A stretch of 64,000 nucleotides of DNA from Haemonchus contortus (GCA_000469685.2 LS997562.1:30665928-30729927); one strand, 5' to 3'. Shown: positions 43,377-56,159, counted from the first letter of the stretch. Translations and numbers: made by a program. The notes: a model not told the origin generated them from the sequence alone.

Positions 43377-45459
43377 CGCTTTTTCCTTACGCATTGATAG
43401 TAAGCACAAATGTATAAATAAAGGAAAAAGATAGCCTTGCAGTGCTGATCGGTCCTATATTGGGACGCGCCCTAACATTAGACTTCCAATCAGAACTGTA
43501 GCGGTGTTCTTGAACACATATGTTGTCGCATTCGCCTCGACCATGAATCTGGTCAAGTTATATGAACGTCGTCATTATTACCTGTGACGTTTATATGTCT
43601 ATCTTGTTTATATATCTATCCTTATAGTTCTATTCATCTAACTTGCTAGTTAGGCCATATAACGCTTGAACACTCGCGCAGGAGTCAAGGCCCTGGAATC
43701 TTCGAATCGCAGGCAATCGATCGTGAACTTTGTTTTCGGGGCTTCAAAGGCCCGCCAAACGCACGCCGTCAAAAATTTCATCACCTTTCTGACCCGGAAA
43801 GATCTCTTTTTCTTCCCATAATAACTGTTGACCTTGTTGTCGTATATGTTATATGTATATGTTGTATTATATCGTACATACGGACATTGTTGTTCTGTTT
43901 GAATTTATGTTGTTTTGTTTGTTTGTCGATTTGTTGTTAAAATTTTTGGCTCAATTGTAGGGGACAGTCGGTCGCGGTGTTCTCACGTGCGTGTGCGACT
44001 TGCCTTCGGGTTATGCCGTTGTAATTAGTATGGCCGCGGGATACCTTGACACCTCGGGATAGAGCACGCCAATGCAAACATATATAGGTAGATCGGCCAC
44101 TATTAAACTAGGGTTGCTTTCCCTTCGATTTAGCTCAGTTGTTTTGTATATTTTCTTCGCTTACTTTTCGCTGTGCTGATTGTTTGGCTTGTATAAAAGG
44201 ATCATAAATAGTCTAATAGATAAATATATTTTTAGGCCCTCATTGGATGAGCAGCACGACTTCTTCCACATTCCACTCATCTTCAGACCGCTTGATTGCT
44301 CAGTGATATTATCACAGAATCGCAAAATCCTCGGGTTCATTTCAAGTTCCATTGTCAAAATTGTTACCCCCACATTTAACGTCATCGCTTCAAACCGAGC
44401 TACCAGCCGGGAGACAGTCAAACGAGCCGGAGACACGGTAGTTCCCGTTTCGGCAGACACAACATGAAATTTCAACATGAAATTCCAAGAAGGTACAGCA
44501 AATTAGTAGAGGAACAATCAAGAGAATGAAGAGAGCATGCGTAGATCTGGCAAAGATTGAACAACCTCAAAGTTGTGGGGAATGGCTGATATCTAGCGAA
44601 TTCTTCTCACAACTACAAGAATGTGGAATTCCGCTACTTTATAGGTGAACCTCGGGCAAATTTTTCATATTTCAAGTGGGAAAGAACCCTCCATCGACCA
44701 AAAGCGTATATTCAGTCAGCAAGAACTTTCACAATCATTACAGCTGGAGGAGACAAACACGCGAAAGACACTCGCGTGTATTTAAAGAAGGACCTGAAAG
44801 AGAAATCGAGCAGAGAGGCACACTCCAGCCATGAAGCAAGGCCAGAATTAGGATGTGCCATTTTTAGATGGGTGGGTCCGAGATGTATTTGTGGAGGGGG
44901 ACAATCTTCGACTGAGATCAATACCAACAACGCATTGAGCACCTTCTATACCGCATGCTAGTTTGTGGATCACTGCTAACATTGCTAATGATCCTTAGTA
45001 CTTGTCAACATAGATGGCAGGCTTTCTGATAACAAAAACATGGGTGAGTAGATGGACAAATCAACAATCAGGCTATTCCATACTACCTCAGAGTGAGTGT
45101 GAGCCTCTAGTTTCGAAATTACACCTGTCCCCCATTTATTCGGTTCCCCCTTATATATGGTCCCCCTTCTAGGTGGTCTCCTATATTGTCTTCTATCTAT
45201 TTGATTCCTCCTTCTATACGGACGGTATACTTTCTTGATAATCCCCTCACCTGTGTTATTTCTTGAAGAAGGTCAGTTGGATACTCAGGAGCGAAAATGA
45301 TATTAGGAGAGTAGTTAACAGATTCATTCTTTCAAACTGTCGATTTGTCTTAAAAGAACAGAGGATACGACATGGTCATCGAGGAAGTTGCATCTGTGAG
45401 GCAGGACGACAAGTCACACGGTAGCACCGTCTTGCTGGCCGTCTCACTTTTCACGCGGG
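43377..45459. other. Intergenic; possible LTR-like promoter near 44.0-44.2 kb; frames at 44.16-44.96 kb
   Basis: A T-rich stretch (43,830-43,960) leads into a GC-rich block and a tatata box at about 44,078, resembling an LTR or promoter. Both strands are open at 44,161-44,478 and the plus strand is open at 44,623-44,961; I recognise none of the products and cannot tell strand. Confidence 0.25.
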
Positions 45460-45690
45460 ATGGTCTTGATCGGGTGGGGTGTACCGTATAAAAGGCCGAC
45501 CCCAGTACTGAATTCGTCTGCTACATTCGTCTTCTACTGCGTCTCTTCGACTCCAATTGCACCCCCTCGACTTCCTGGAGCCCTAAAGGATTCCAGCCCT
45601 GACCCTTTTTCATTTTTTTCTAACTGTTAATTCATAGTGTTGCTTAATAAATTGTTGTCGTTCGCGGCTTGTCACCTGGCAAGACCCTGG
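45460..45690 (+). promoter_or_regulatory. LTR-like promoter and poly(A) unit
   Basis: TATAAAAGG at 45,487-45,495, followed about 30 bases on by a pyrimidine-rich initiator-like stretch and by AATAAA at 45,646-45,651 with a GT-rich tail (ttgttgtcgttcg). Promoter and poly(A) signal within 160 bp and no coding sequence between them is how a solo LTR looks. Its ends cannot be set without a second copy. Confidence 0.35.
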
Positions 45691-46839
45691 GAGAAATCAG
45701 GATATCATTCACTGTTCAGCATTCACAATAGGACATAGCCGCCTAGAATGCGCACTGCACTCGTCATATCGAAGAACTGTGATGATGATCAAGAATGAAT
45801 TCTAACTGATCAGTGATCGACCGCTTCGAATAGCTATAGAAAGGGTAACCATCGCCAGATACAATAGAGTATGATATGTCGGCGACACTCGAGAAACTGA
45901 GAATTGCATCAAGTAATTGTTAGCTCATCAGCACGTGCTGGTTGGTTCCATTTTCGATGCAGCAGAAGCTGGAAATAAGAGTTCAGCTTTCAAGAAGAGT
46001 AGGAATTGGCGCCCTAGCGAGGGCAAAAAAATTTTCCGATTCAGGTCGATGATGGCGAGCTACCATAGGAGAGACGCACGGGCAGTACATTTTTCGCATA
46101 GTTCGAGAAGAGTGGAACGAAATCAGAAGCAAAAGTCCTATATCATCAACAAGAAGGTATGGTGACACAACTCTAAACGAAAAAGGTAAAATGAATATAA
46201 CTATGCATTCGAAGATACAAAGCGGCTTCGAAAGTTCATGAAGAGAAACGGATCAGATAGAATTGGCCCTCTGTTAGTAAAGTTGAAGGAAAATGAGGTA
46301 GGTCCCTGAGAATTCAATTCACATCGACTTTATTTTTTGCCGATCTCTAGGCTTCCATTATTTGAACAACTTTTGAATCATTAAAGGTAACGCGAGCTTG
46401 CAAGCAGCGATGGAGCGGTGTTTGTACATTGGAATGATTTGTCGAAGAAGGACGGATGCTGGTACAGCCAGCAGTTTTTAGAACCCCGTTTGAGGGCGTC
46501 ATTCCTTTGTGTCACCATCACCGTCTCCTGTGATAAGTACCCGTTGCTAAAAAGGCCTACGGAAAAGAACTCTTTTAGAACGAAAGGAACCTGCTGAGAT
46601 AGTGAAACCCTTCCCTCTGTTTTCGTGATAGGACTCTCCTGTTTCTCTTGAATTGGTAAATTAGTTCAATTACTGCCATTAGATACTGAAGATCATTAGA
46701 TCCATCCAATTGCTCTGGCCTTGGCTATTTCGAACTATTTCTTTTCCTATCCTCAGAAAATGCTCCTGCGCTCTTTCAAAGTAGCAATCTCTTGCGCTCC
46801 CTGTAAGGCGCCTCTATTCGTTGAAGAATAGAAATGTAT
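45691..46839. other. Intergenic, nothing recognised
   Basis: A frame at 45,917-46,165 is basic and unrecognised. Confidence 0.3.
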
Positions 46840-47112
46840 CTGGGGGTGTAAAATGTATGCGCCCTTGCATTCAACTCCCTACCAGAATCGTAGTAGCGTT
46901 TGAATGCGTATGCGGCCTATACAATGACTTGCGGTGGCCACCCGATGTACAAATTAGTGCTTTCAACCCCTCCCAGTCGAGTCTGGTACCAATTGACCGA
47001 CCCCGGAGAGATGGAAGGCTTGCTTGGTCTAGGCGGTCATCGATTCGGGATGCGAACCCCTGACCGTGCGTGTGGGATAGTGCGCCACTTGCCACTACAC
47101 CACCTCTGCCGT
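46840..47112 (-). mobile_element. tRNA-derived SINE
   Basis: Minus orientation; body ggcctatacaatgacttgcg, then head ccacttgccactacaccacc. B box altered to gatgcgaacccc. Confidence 0.85.
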
Positions 47113-47477
47113 AGTTGCAGAAATAATGCTTGAGATATGTTCTCGGCTTCATTCCGAAGAAGTATGCGAGCACGTGGCGAATTAATTGGGGCTCGTCATT
47201 GTGGCATGGGCACATAACAACTGGACAAGATGTTACACAACATCAGAGAACTTCCAAAAACCACCGAATCCCAAGAAGTATACCGACATGCTGCGTTGTC
47301 GTTCAAACTCCGAAAGGGTCCAAAAGCGCAGGTAATGTAGTGCCAATTGGTCCACAGTACACATGTATGGTCAAAGGTAAAATACTGAATAGGTATTCGA
47401 TCAGGGCAACCAGACAGCAAATCCCTCTATAACCAGTTATCTAATACCAGTGTAGTTTGGGTGGATAAGAAACTTAA

Positions 47478-47566
47478 GTTGTACGGCTGGACACCTCTTC
47501 ATTATATGGGTCACATACTCACTAATCACTACGGTTTGAAAGTAGAATGCGGAGCGCATCCCGAAG
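47478..47566 (+). mobile_element. SINE 3' body fragment
   Basis: Plus orientation: matches cggctggccac..., the 'tataggccacacacgcactc' region and 'gaatgcggagcgcatcccga'. Short and diverged. Confidence 0.5.
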
Positions 47567-47788
47567 GACTTCAATACCGAAGGACTTCGGAATTGACTTC
47601 ACTCATCCCCCCAAATAGGAAACAGTATACCAAGTAGTCAGGGGGCGCGAACTCTGAGTGTTATATACACTGAGAGATCAGTTGTTAAGATATAACAATT
47701 TAAGAAGAAAGGCAAAAGGCAGAAGAGAAGCAATTGTGAAAGGCTCTTTTGAAGTGATGGAGGAAACAGAATAACCCAAAGTCATACA

Positions 47789-48229
47789 TCAACCAATCAC
47801 TAACACCAATATCCAGCATGAAAAGTTTTCACTGGACAAGAGAATTGCCTGCTGGCAGGAAGGAGTTCTATGATTTAGAGAAAGGCTTGAAGTATGCAAA
47901 AAAGGAGAAATGTAGTCTGCAAGCAAAGCAAAGGCAATGTCCCACCAATTTCTGCGGGATTCAATAGAACGCCCATTGAAAAACCGCAAAACACTAGCAA
48001 GATCCCGTTGACTTTCGAATAGTCGAATCAGCGGTTTGTAGGCATGCGGATTTACGGCATGAGGCAGGAGGAAAGGATGATCAGCATCGATTTTCATGGT
48101 GAAATAGAGGTGAAGGGAGACGATGACGAGGCAGGGAGTAGAACGACAGAAACAATTGACCTCGACGTCCTCGACAACCTTGAAAACCCATTGCAATTCA
48201 ACCATAGTTGAATCAATTATCAATTGCAA
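47789..48229 (-). CDS. Unrecognised 146-codon open frame, strand uncertain
   Basis: Longest open frame of the distal half on the minus strand (contains HPFLLPHAVNPHAYKPLIRL and RRNWWDIAFALLADYIS). The opposite strand of the same DNA (about 48,042-48,209) reads as an acidic peptide (EIEVKGDDDEAGSRTTETID) to a stop, which looks at least as protein-like. I cannot choose; no family recognised. Confidence 0.2.
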   Translation of the reverse strand: MQLIIDSTMVELQWVFKVVEDVEVNCFCRSTPCLVIVSLHLYFTMKIDADHPFLLPHAVNPHAYKPLIRLFESQRDLASVLRFFNGRSIESRRNWWDIAFALLADYISPFLHTSSLSLNHRTPSCQQAILLSSENFSCWILVLVIG

Positions 48230-48778
48230 TGCACTCGAGCGGTTGCTTGTAGGCGGCTGGTCGATTGCTCAAGCCGAAAAAGCGTAGACAGGAATGTGAA
48301 GGGACCAACACAAGCAGTCGTGCAGTCTTCAGAGCGCAACATATGCTAAGCATCATCACTGAGGAGCGACTCAGTAACTTCAATCGGAGCATTCAGGGCA
48401 CTTGCTTGAGATCCCCACAATTTTCCACTACAGAAGATCATGTAGGTCTAGGTGCAATGCGAACATTGAACACTCATTGTTAGCATTGCCCGATGGGTAG
48501 CCGGGATGCAGGGGGGCGGTTCATGTGTTAGAGATCTATGCAGGATAACAACTCCATATGGTCAGAAGAGATTTAGACCAAAATCGAATTGACCCCATTT
48601 TACTAATTCGTTTCTATCAAAACTGAACAGGGAACGAGGAGCACGAAACCTCTACGGAAAAAAGTTAGTGTGCTCTCACAGACCAAAGAGGTTTGCCGTC
48701 GGTCACAAGGCCACTTATGATAAACCAAAGGCTTGTTTTGAGGGCTGAAAAGGAGATTTTTTTTGCTATTCCAGCTTT

Positions 48779-49082
48779 GTGGCGGAGGTGGTGTAGTGGC
48801 ACGTGGCGCACTACCTCACACGCACAATCAAGGGTTCGAATCCCGGATCGATATCCGCCTAGGCCAACCAAGCCTTCCATCCTTCCGGGGTCGATGAATT
48901 GGTACCAGACTCGTCTGGGAGGATAAAAGCACTGACTTGAACATCGGCTGGCCACCACAATTCACTGTATAGGCCACACACGCACTCATCACGCCACTAC
49001 GATTATGGATGGAAGTCGAGTGCGGGCGCGCATCCCTTAGATGGGATTGATTAACGCCAGAAACTTTATCCTTTTTATCCTT
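48779..49082 (+). mobile_element. tRNA-derived SINE, best complete copy
   Basis: Head 48,780-48,857: gcggaggtggtgtagtggca (A box), gggttcgaatcccgg (B box), closing tatccgcc that pairs with the 5' gcgga. Body with ttggtaccagactcgtctgg and 3' end ttaacgccagaaactttatc. About 300 bp; no poly(A) tail. Confidence 0.9.
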
Positions 49083-49175
49083 CATCCAGCTTCGTAGTAC
49101 TAAAAGCTGCATTCGCTTTTACTAAGCTGATTATATTTATGTGGTTTGGCGCATTAAAGTAGGAGCATGACTGAA

Positions 49176-49216
<41 letters not shown>

Positions 49217-49249
49217 ATGAATAAATGAATAAATAAATAAACAAATAAA
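49176..49249. repeat. AATA microsatellite
   Basis: About 17 units of aata/aatg-type tetranucleotide, interrupted by a few gaat and caaa variants. Confidence 0.95.
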
Positions 49250-49514
49250 GGGCTTGGAGTCTGCTACACAAAACTTTTCGGAAGTTTTCTGATCCTAACT
49301 ATGTTGTTGTAACGTTAAACTACCATGAAAACCAATAAAGCTGTGCTGTAATGGTGTTCAGTTGTAGGGAAACTTAACATTTGTGAAATAATTGGCACCA
49401 TTCAACTTCATGGGAACGATCCCTCTAGCTCTTTTTGAGAAAATGGCTTTTGAGAATGTTAACACACATGATTTACGACTTCATAACCTTGTTAATCGTA
49501 TTCGATATTCTTTA

Positions 49515-49765
49515 GCCCAGTGGTAGTGGCGTATTGAATGCTTATATGCTTTTTACAGTGATTTGAGGTGGCTGGCGAATATACAGGCTTTTTAGGGCTT
49601 TCCATCTTCCCGGACACACCTGGTCCCATTTGACCGACCTCAGAGGGACGGAAAGCTTGGTTGTCCTGAGCGAATACTAATACTTACGAATACTTCAATT
49701 ATCAATGAAAGCCCAATGCGTGGTCGCTTCCCAGACGGGAATGATTAGCGGAAAGACCTAATCCT
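49515..49765 (-). mobile_element. tRNA-derived SINE, strongly diverged
   Basis: Minus orientation; gtggcgtattgaatgcttat, gtggctggcgaatatacagg and cggaaagcttggttgtcctg remain; head absent. Confidence 0.55.
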
Positions 49766-51989
49766 CGTTCTTATGGTTTAAACGAATCTGGAAAAGAGAT
49801 TTTAAAAAGAGAGCTATGGGTGCAATGTAGAGGGCTACATTGATCGTGGGCCAAGGGTTCTTGACTTAATCGACTACTTCTCTCAATTACTCAAAACCAC
49901 TTTGAAGATCGTAAACCAACCAAAAAGAATCGGAAACGAAGCCTGAATGGCTATTAACTCCTTTAATGGGTCCATAAAGTGCACTATAAAATAGTACTTC
50001 TACCCATAGTACAAGTCTATTGGATGACAAATCATGGGAAATATGAATATTCTCGAAAAAAGCGGTTACTCGTAGACCAAAAACTACATCACGAGAAAAT
50101 CGAAAGACAGGGCGGCATGAAGTTTTGGAGCATAATGGTTAGTTGGCAGGCAACAGCCACTATGAAAATTTAATGGCTGAGGCCGTAATGGCTTTTGCCT
50201 GAAAGGATTTCTCCCATATGGGAATGGTCAGGAACCTACTGACTGGTATGCTAGAAGATGCTCCGATTTGTCATATTCAGTGGCATTTTGCCTATACAGC
50301 TGAGTTGCCTGTTCCTTTGGAGTGAGCTCTCAAACGAGCGTATACAGTAATGAAGAAATGCAGCGAGGGTCATACCCGTCTACAAGCTTTTTCAAACAGT
50401 TGGATAGGTTCGATGACAGGACTCAACGAAGTGATGACCCGGAAGACAGAACTTTCCTACATCTGAAAAATGCAGCTTTGAAACGTCTCCCAAGCCAAAA
50501 AGACGATCTAGTGTTCCCCATCCTTTTGTAAAAGCTATAGAAATCAAGAATCGTGAGATATGGAATACGATTGCCGGAACTAAATCTTAAATATGAACTG
50601 GAACGAAGCTGAGAAATGGTATCGCCCCAGTGGATTTCATGGTGGAATCAAACTCATAACTGCGTTGAATGAACAGAAATTCTGGGACGCTCCTCATCTT
50701 TCCGTTCCATTTTCCAAGTCCGTGCGAGGCTGGGAACGCGAAAGCAAAAAGTTGAATGCGCAGAGTCGCGGAATCCCATTCAGTTCTCAATTTCATTAGT
50801 TTGATGGCGTGTCGCTGCAGAAAGAAATGGTGCCAAGGTTTTCATCCCTCGTCCTGTTCATAGTTACTGGCTCATGGAAGTATTTTACTATTGCTCCCAC
50901 CCGATCCAACAAACGGGGTGGTAGTACTGACAGGCTGACACGAAGAGTTTTCTTTCCATTTTCTTCTTGACAAACAATTCGTCCAGCACATTCCCGGTGA
51001 AGTCTGAGCTCGGAATGTTCGAGGTCCAACTGTCTTTTATACCTCACCGATACCAGCCGCTTTTGGTTCTCATAACATTTTCACACCTTCTCGTATGAAG
51101 TAGTATAACTGGTCTGTGTCTTTGCCTAGCATCGGCCACTGGAATGTCGACTTTTATTTCGTAGCATGACTAATATCCATTATCAAAGTGGTTGCAATAA
51201 ATGCCGTCACTTTCAAGGGGATTGAGAGAAGTGAGAGTTCGCTTCTTAAGCGATTGCATATACCAATAATGGTAATTAAGACTTCTGAGAATGTCACCCA
51301 TTGGACTCCCTCATAAGTTCTTAGAGTGACTAAAAAGCTCTCCGGTAGGTAGCGATTGCATAAAGAGAACTCAGGAATTCTTTTCTGTCTTCATGAAGGA
51401 ATACTGTCCAAAATTATACGAATGAAGAATGACTGATGGTGAAGTTATTGGATTCGACCCCGCCAGGAAATAATCATAAGCTCCGTCCCCACTGTAAAGT
51501 TTCTCGTGAAGGCTGTTCAGATCTGTTTGTTGCATCTTCTCAAGGCAAGATTCACCAATATCAAGACCAGGACCATGCATGGGGACTTTGGTGGGTGTTT
51601 TGTATTTTGTAAATCGTGGCTCACTCCTAAGTAGGTAACGGAATACTGAATGATTTGAGACTAGAACCGCCTTCTGGAACTGTTCAATGAAAGATGGAAT
51701 CCGCTTGAAAACCTTCGTAGAGGTTTAGCTACTTAGAACTGATCTTATGCTATCATTTTGAAAATTTTGGCAGTGAAAAAGCATTTTGAAAATAAAAATG
51801 TAGAAGCAATTTTTTTGAGAAGTGTCAACTCTGTTTTATTAGTAGGTGTAAACAGGCGTTCTGTCGCCCAGGATATTTTAAGATCCTGTCAGCCGAAAAA
51901 AACCCATAAGCAATCTCGAAGTACATAGTTGCCCTGGATAAGAGGCCTTTTTGATGTTAAGCAATTGCGTTCAAGAAATACATCCCCAC
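49766..51989. other. Intergenic; possible Tc1 transposase trace at about 50.10-50.17 kb
   Basis: A plus-strand segment reads EKIERQGGMKFWSIMVSW, reminiscent of the Gly-rich 'GGGSxMxWGC' stretch of Tc1 transposases, followed by stops. No terminal repeats seen. Nothing else recognised. Confidence 0.25.
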
Positions 51990-52216
51990 ATTCGATTTTC
52001 GTTCTGAATCGTGGTGAAGTTTGAAACAATGGGTGATCCCCACAGTGAAATACAGGACCAGCCGATTTACATGTCAATCATTTGGTTTTCCTAGACTAGT
52101 CTGGTGACAACTGACCGACCTTAACGAGACTAAATAAGGTCGCTCCGGAAGCGTACACCGAGACGGTACTCGATGGCCGAACCATGCGCCCCTCTGCACT
52201 ACACCACCATAGCGCA
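51990..52216 (-). mobile_element. tRNA-derived SINE, strongly diverged
   Basis: Minus orientation; attcgattttcgttctgaat, agactagtctggtgacaact and cactacaccaccatagcgc are recognisable. Confidence 0.55.
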
Positions 52217-53691
52217 AATATCATCAGTAGGTTAACTTATTCGAACTGATAGAGTTGATAAGTGAAATTGATAGGAATACCCAGAAAGCAATGAATTCTG
52301 CCGCTAACTTTTCGAGAAACTCTGTTCCTTGCATAATTTGAATGACAATAAATGAATCATAGCCCAAAAAATGTTGATACATATATCGTATGATAGCTGT
52401 TATTGGAGACTCCTGCAGGCTTTGAGCTCACCTTAAACTATTCCATCACTTCACTAAGACTAGAATATGGTCCAGCGTCAGCATAAGCAAGGAATAAAGT
52501 GAAACTTAGCGGCTATACGTGGTCAAGGTGGATGTTAGGGAAGTCGACATCAGCAGGCAATATGACCCTGTGCGCTTTTGTGACAGAATCGCCAGATTTT
52601 TAATCATAATAGGATAATAGGTGAACACGGATACCTTATTTTCTCTATTCTTAGAGGACAGTGTACTTCAGCAACCCTTTTTTCATTCTTTGAAGTCCCT
52701 ATGCTTTTGTAATTCATCATTTGGAGAGCAAAATAACATTTTCATCATATTGAAGATGGTACAACCCACAAAAACTTTTTCTCCGTGACGAAAGGAATCA
52801 ACATTGACAGCCAAAAAGTCATGAACAGTGGAGATCTTCCTCATCCCTCCATCATTATTTGAATAGCAACATTGGAACAGATGGCCTTGCAAAATGTTTG
52901 AAAAAACTGCCGTATGTATAAATCGAAGACGCAGTTATCGTAGACCATCCTAACAAAAAGTGGTGATCTCGAAATTTGAGACATAAACAGAAAAAAACCT
53001 TTCCGGGCAAGCTGCAGTTGATGAACTGATCACAGAGCGAGAAGAACGAACCTCCTAAGGTCTGACCCTGAAGATGACGCCGAGAAACTTCAATAGACTA
53101 GAGAAGAGGGTACTAAAACTCGAAATAGTTTCTGAGATTCCCCTTCAAAAACAAGTTTTGTAGCAGTTTTTCTGAATTGTAGAGACGTCGTCAGCAACAT
53201 AATCATGTTGTTATACACAAAATTATATATTCAAAAACCACCCTAGTCCTGAATTCCAATGTGCTTGTTGTATACCAAAATTATAAAACGAAGATAAATG
53301 CCAGTCTATTACTTGTCTTCAACTTTCTTGGATGACGAAATGCAATGTAAACAAAATTAGTACAAAAATAGTACAAAATTTCAATTAGCGAAAATTCACT
53401 TCAATTCTAACCATAAGTACTGAACGGTGGAATCAGGAAAATGGAATGATACTGCTACATGTGCAATCGAACTCCTTACATTTTAAAAATACATGTGTCG
53501 AGGACAACCAAGTGAACAGTGGATAAGGTATTCAAAAATCATTATTATGATAATAAATGGTAATTAAATAATGAATAGCAGTAGTAAGTGATGTTGATTT
53601 GTATTCAGAAGAGTCGACGGTTAGTCAGGAGAGCAATTCGAAATTTTTCCTGGTTCAGGCTAGGCCTTTCGAAAAACCGAAAAATATTGCT
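52217..53691. other. Intergenic, nothing recognised
   Basis: AT-rich, no shared repeat or gene. Confidence 0.35.
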
Positions 53692-54028
53692 AACAAGGGA
53701 AGGATAATTGGTCGCAGTGGCCATTCAAGATGAGATGTATATCCCCGTAGGTGGTTTCGAACGCTGACCTCAAATCTGTATTCCAAATCTGCGAAACGAT
53801 TCTGGGAACAAAGTTACGGACCCGGGGCCTCCCTGTGTTATACCACTGCGCTGAACGGATCACCGAGCCGAGCAAATCCCTTACCTGTGCAACGGTGGCC
53901 TGGGGGATAGTGTGGTGGATTGATAGGCATGACATCGAGGTTCGAATCCTTGATGCATGGGCTCGTTTTGCTTTTCCATAAAATGCGTCCTAAACGCTTG
54001 CAAAACGTTTTTGGGTCCAGTGTTGGGC
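53692..54028 (+). repeat. Inverted-repeat arm with tRNA-like B box and Penelope-related segment
   Basis: 337 bp, matched in reverse complement by 55,351-55,687 with only a few differences. The outer ~125 bp is homologous to the Penelope-associated repeat at 9,900-10,050 (both decode, on the minus strand, to a NFV.RIV.QI.N.DL..A segment). The inner part contains gaggttcgaatccttgatgc at about 53,937, a Pol III B box on the plus strand, with a plausible A-box region tagtgtggtggattgatagg upstream. Confidence 0.85.
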
Positions 54029-55350
54029 ATCTACAGGGCTTCCCCTCAAATAAGGAACACTGGAGAGGTATTACAAGGCAAGTTTTTTTGCCGCCCACCG
54101 GCCGATTAAGGGTGGAGCTCCATTCGAGAAAAGAAGAATTTCAAATATTTGCTTATAATGAGCCTCAAAGGCTTCAAGGAGGAAGATTTCAAATGATTCA
54201 TCGGGTCAAACGCTCTTCAACACGTTACCAGCGAAGCCTCTGAACGAATGTGGGATCATCATATTTGGTGGAGGAAGTTCTTTCTTGTAGCGTGAAGTAG
54301 ACACCAACGCTATCCAAGAGCCGGTAATGAAGTGGTTTCGAGCCGTACTTATCGATACTAGGAAAAGCCCGTGATCCTTTGCGAAGAAGTCGAATTCGTG
54401 AAAGACGATCACAATTATCCTCTCCGGTCGCCTGATGAGGACAGCGACGATGGACCCGTAGCTTCGCAAATGAAACTTCCTACGTTTGTGGGGATATAGA
54501 GGCTCCAAAGTGAAACGTAGCCGTCATGTTTGTGATCTGGCCCATGAGCTCCAATTTTGTGGCACTGGTGGAAGAGTCTGTAGTCTTCTGATACTCGAGT
54601 TTCAAAAGAAGCCGCACCTTCTCAAGCATGAGAAACACGTTTTGTATTATCACGACAAAGGGCCGTATACGGAAATTAAGAGAGCATGAGCTTTCGAAAT
54701 AATCTGTTATTGACAACTTACGATGTATTATGTGGTCGCAACTATCAGGTGCAAAACAAGCTAGTTGGTCTGCCTACTTATGAAGATTAGCGGATAAATT
54801 GTAAGGATGAGTTATCATAAAATTAATAAAGGAGTTCCATTGCGCGACAGTCATTTCCAGTGGGTACCGCTTCAAATTAACAATGAAGGCTCATAGGGGG
54901 GAAATTCAGAACAATTCACAGGTGGATACAGGGTTTCGAGGACAGCCGTGGTACCATGCCACACCGCTCCACCACGCTTACCTAATGAAAGGGCCTCTTG
55001 AAAGGGCATTTACCCCATGAATAGAATCAACGGATAATCATATGTGCACACAAAGAGATAAACTATTGTTCTACAGTAATTTTTCAACAATGCCCGTTAA
55101 CTTGTACCACCCCTTCGAAAGCGCGGGCACCATTCCTAGAATCTGTGGGCCGTGTCTCTCCCAAAGAGGGCTCTGGTCGGATGAGTCATTCAACCGCCGC
55201 CCACCGTAAGTACGGGGAGCTGCCGAAGATTCCAAAACACCATCTCGATTGTTCAGGGTAGAGATACGTATGCATATATTCGGCCAATAGCGGTAAGAAA
55301 AATTTTATTGGATTACTATTCTTCCTAAATTGTGAGGGAACCCTCTACAC
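54029..55350. other. Spacer of the 53.7/55.4 kb inverted repeat
   Basis: 1.3 kb with overlapping frames on both strands (54,206-54,508 minus; 54,486-54,689 plus), none recognised. Confidence 0.3.
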
Positions 55351-55687
55351 GCCCAACACTGGACCCAAAAACGTTTTGCAAGCGTTTAGGACGCATTTTA
55401 TGGAAAAACAAAATGAGCCCATGCATCAAGGAATCGAACCTTGATGTCATGCCTATCAATCCACCACACTATCCCCCAGGCCACCGTTGCACAGGTAAGG
55501 GCTTTGCTCGGCTCGGTGATCCGTTCAGCGCAGTGGTATAACACAGGGAGGCCCCGGGCCCGTAACTTTGTTCCCAGAATCGTTTCGCAGATTTGGAATA
55601 CAGATTTGAGATCAGCGTTCGAAACCACCTACGGGGATATACATCTCATCTTGAATGGCCACTGCGACCAATTATCCTTCCCTTGTA
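55351..55687 (-). repeat. Inverted-repeat arm, partner of 53,692-54,028
   Basis: Reverse complement of the first arm, same length (337 bp). The B box here lies on the minus strand (about 55,432-55,443). The high similarity indicates a recent origin or gene conversion between arms. Confidence 0.85.
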
Positions 55688-56159
55688 AGTGGGTCAAAAG
55701 AGGTTTAAACAATATAACTCATAAATATCAAGAGAGATGACTTTGAAATAACCAAACAATCTTGTCTGATTTTTTCAAATGCTGCTTGCAGTCGAACAGA
55801 GTTAAGAACATCTTTTTTAGTGTAGAAACACCCGTGGAAAAGAGATCGGGCAAGGTAGTGCTCAGCTTGGGATCAAGTGGTGGTACAACTTTCCCAAATG
55901 CGAAGGAGATGGTTCTGCTCTGCCTTTTCAAAGGGTTCCTGAACCAGTTTGCCTCCCCCCTACATATAGTGGGCCTTTTCTAGGGAGCAAAAATACATGC
56001 TAACACATTCGAAACGTGTTGAAACTTGAAATGTCGTAATATTCAAAAAAGATGAGCCCCGGGAAACGAGACAAAACCTGTTCATCAATGATCAGGGAGG
56101 ATTCTGACGAGAGGAAAGGACAGGCAATTATTTCCTACAATCGTAAAGGATCAATGGAT
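55688..56159. other. Intergenic, nothing recognised
   Basis: No shared repeat or motif-bearing frame. Confidence 0.3.

Noticed and set aside
43198..43434. Frames in SINE copies (also 37,689-38,117 and 48,665-48,958) that share peptides such as QPMYKSVLLSSHTSL
   Set aside because: The shared peptide is translated SINE sequence; different copies are open in different frames and flanks are unrelated.
49979..50531. Tc1-like transposase gene
   Set aside because: Only one short Gly-Trp motif resembles Tc1; no ends, no catalytic residues and many stops, so it is noted only as a trace.
54431..54455. Possible hammerhead ribozyme core (cctgatgaggacagcgacga)
   Set aside because: The conserved GAAA segment after stem II is missing and no matching stem III/cleavage site is visible.
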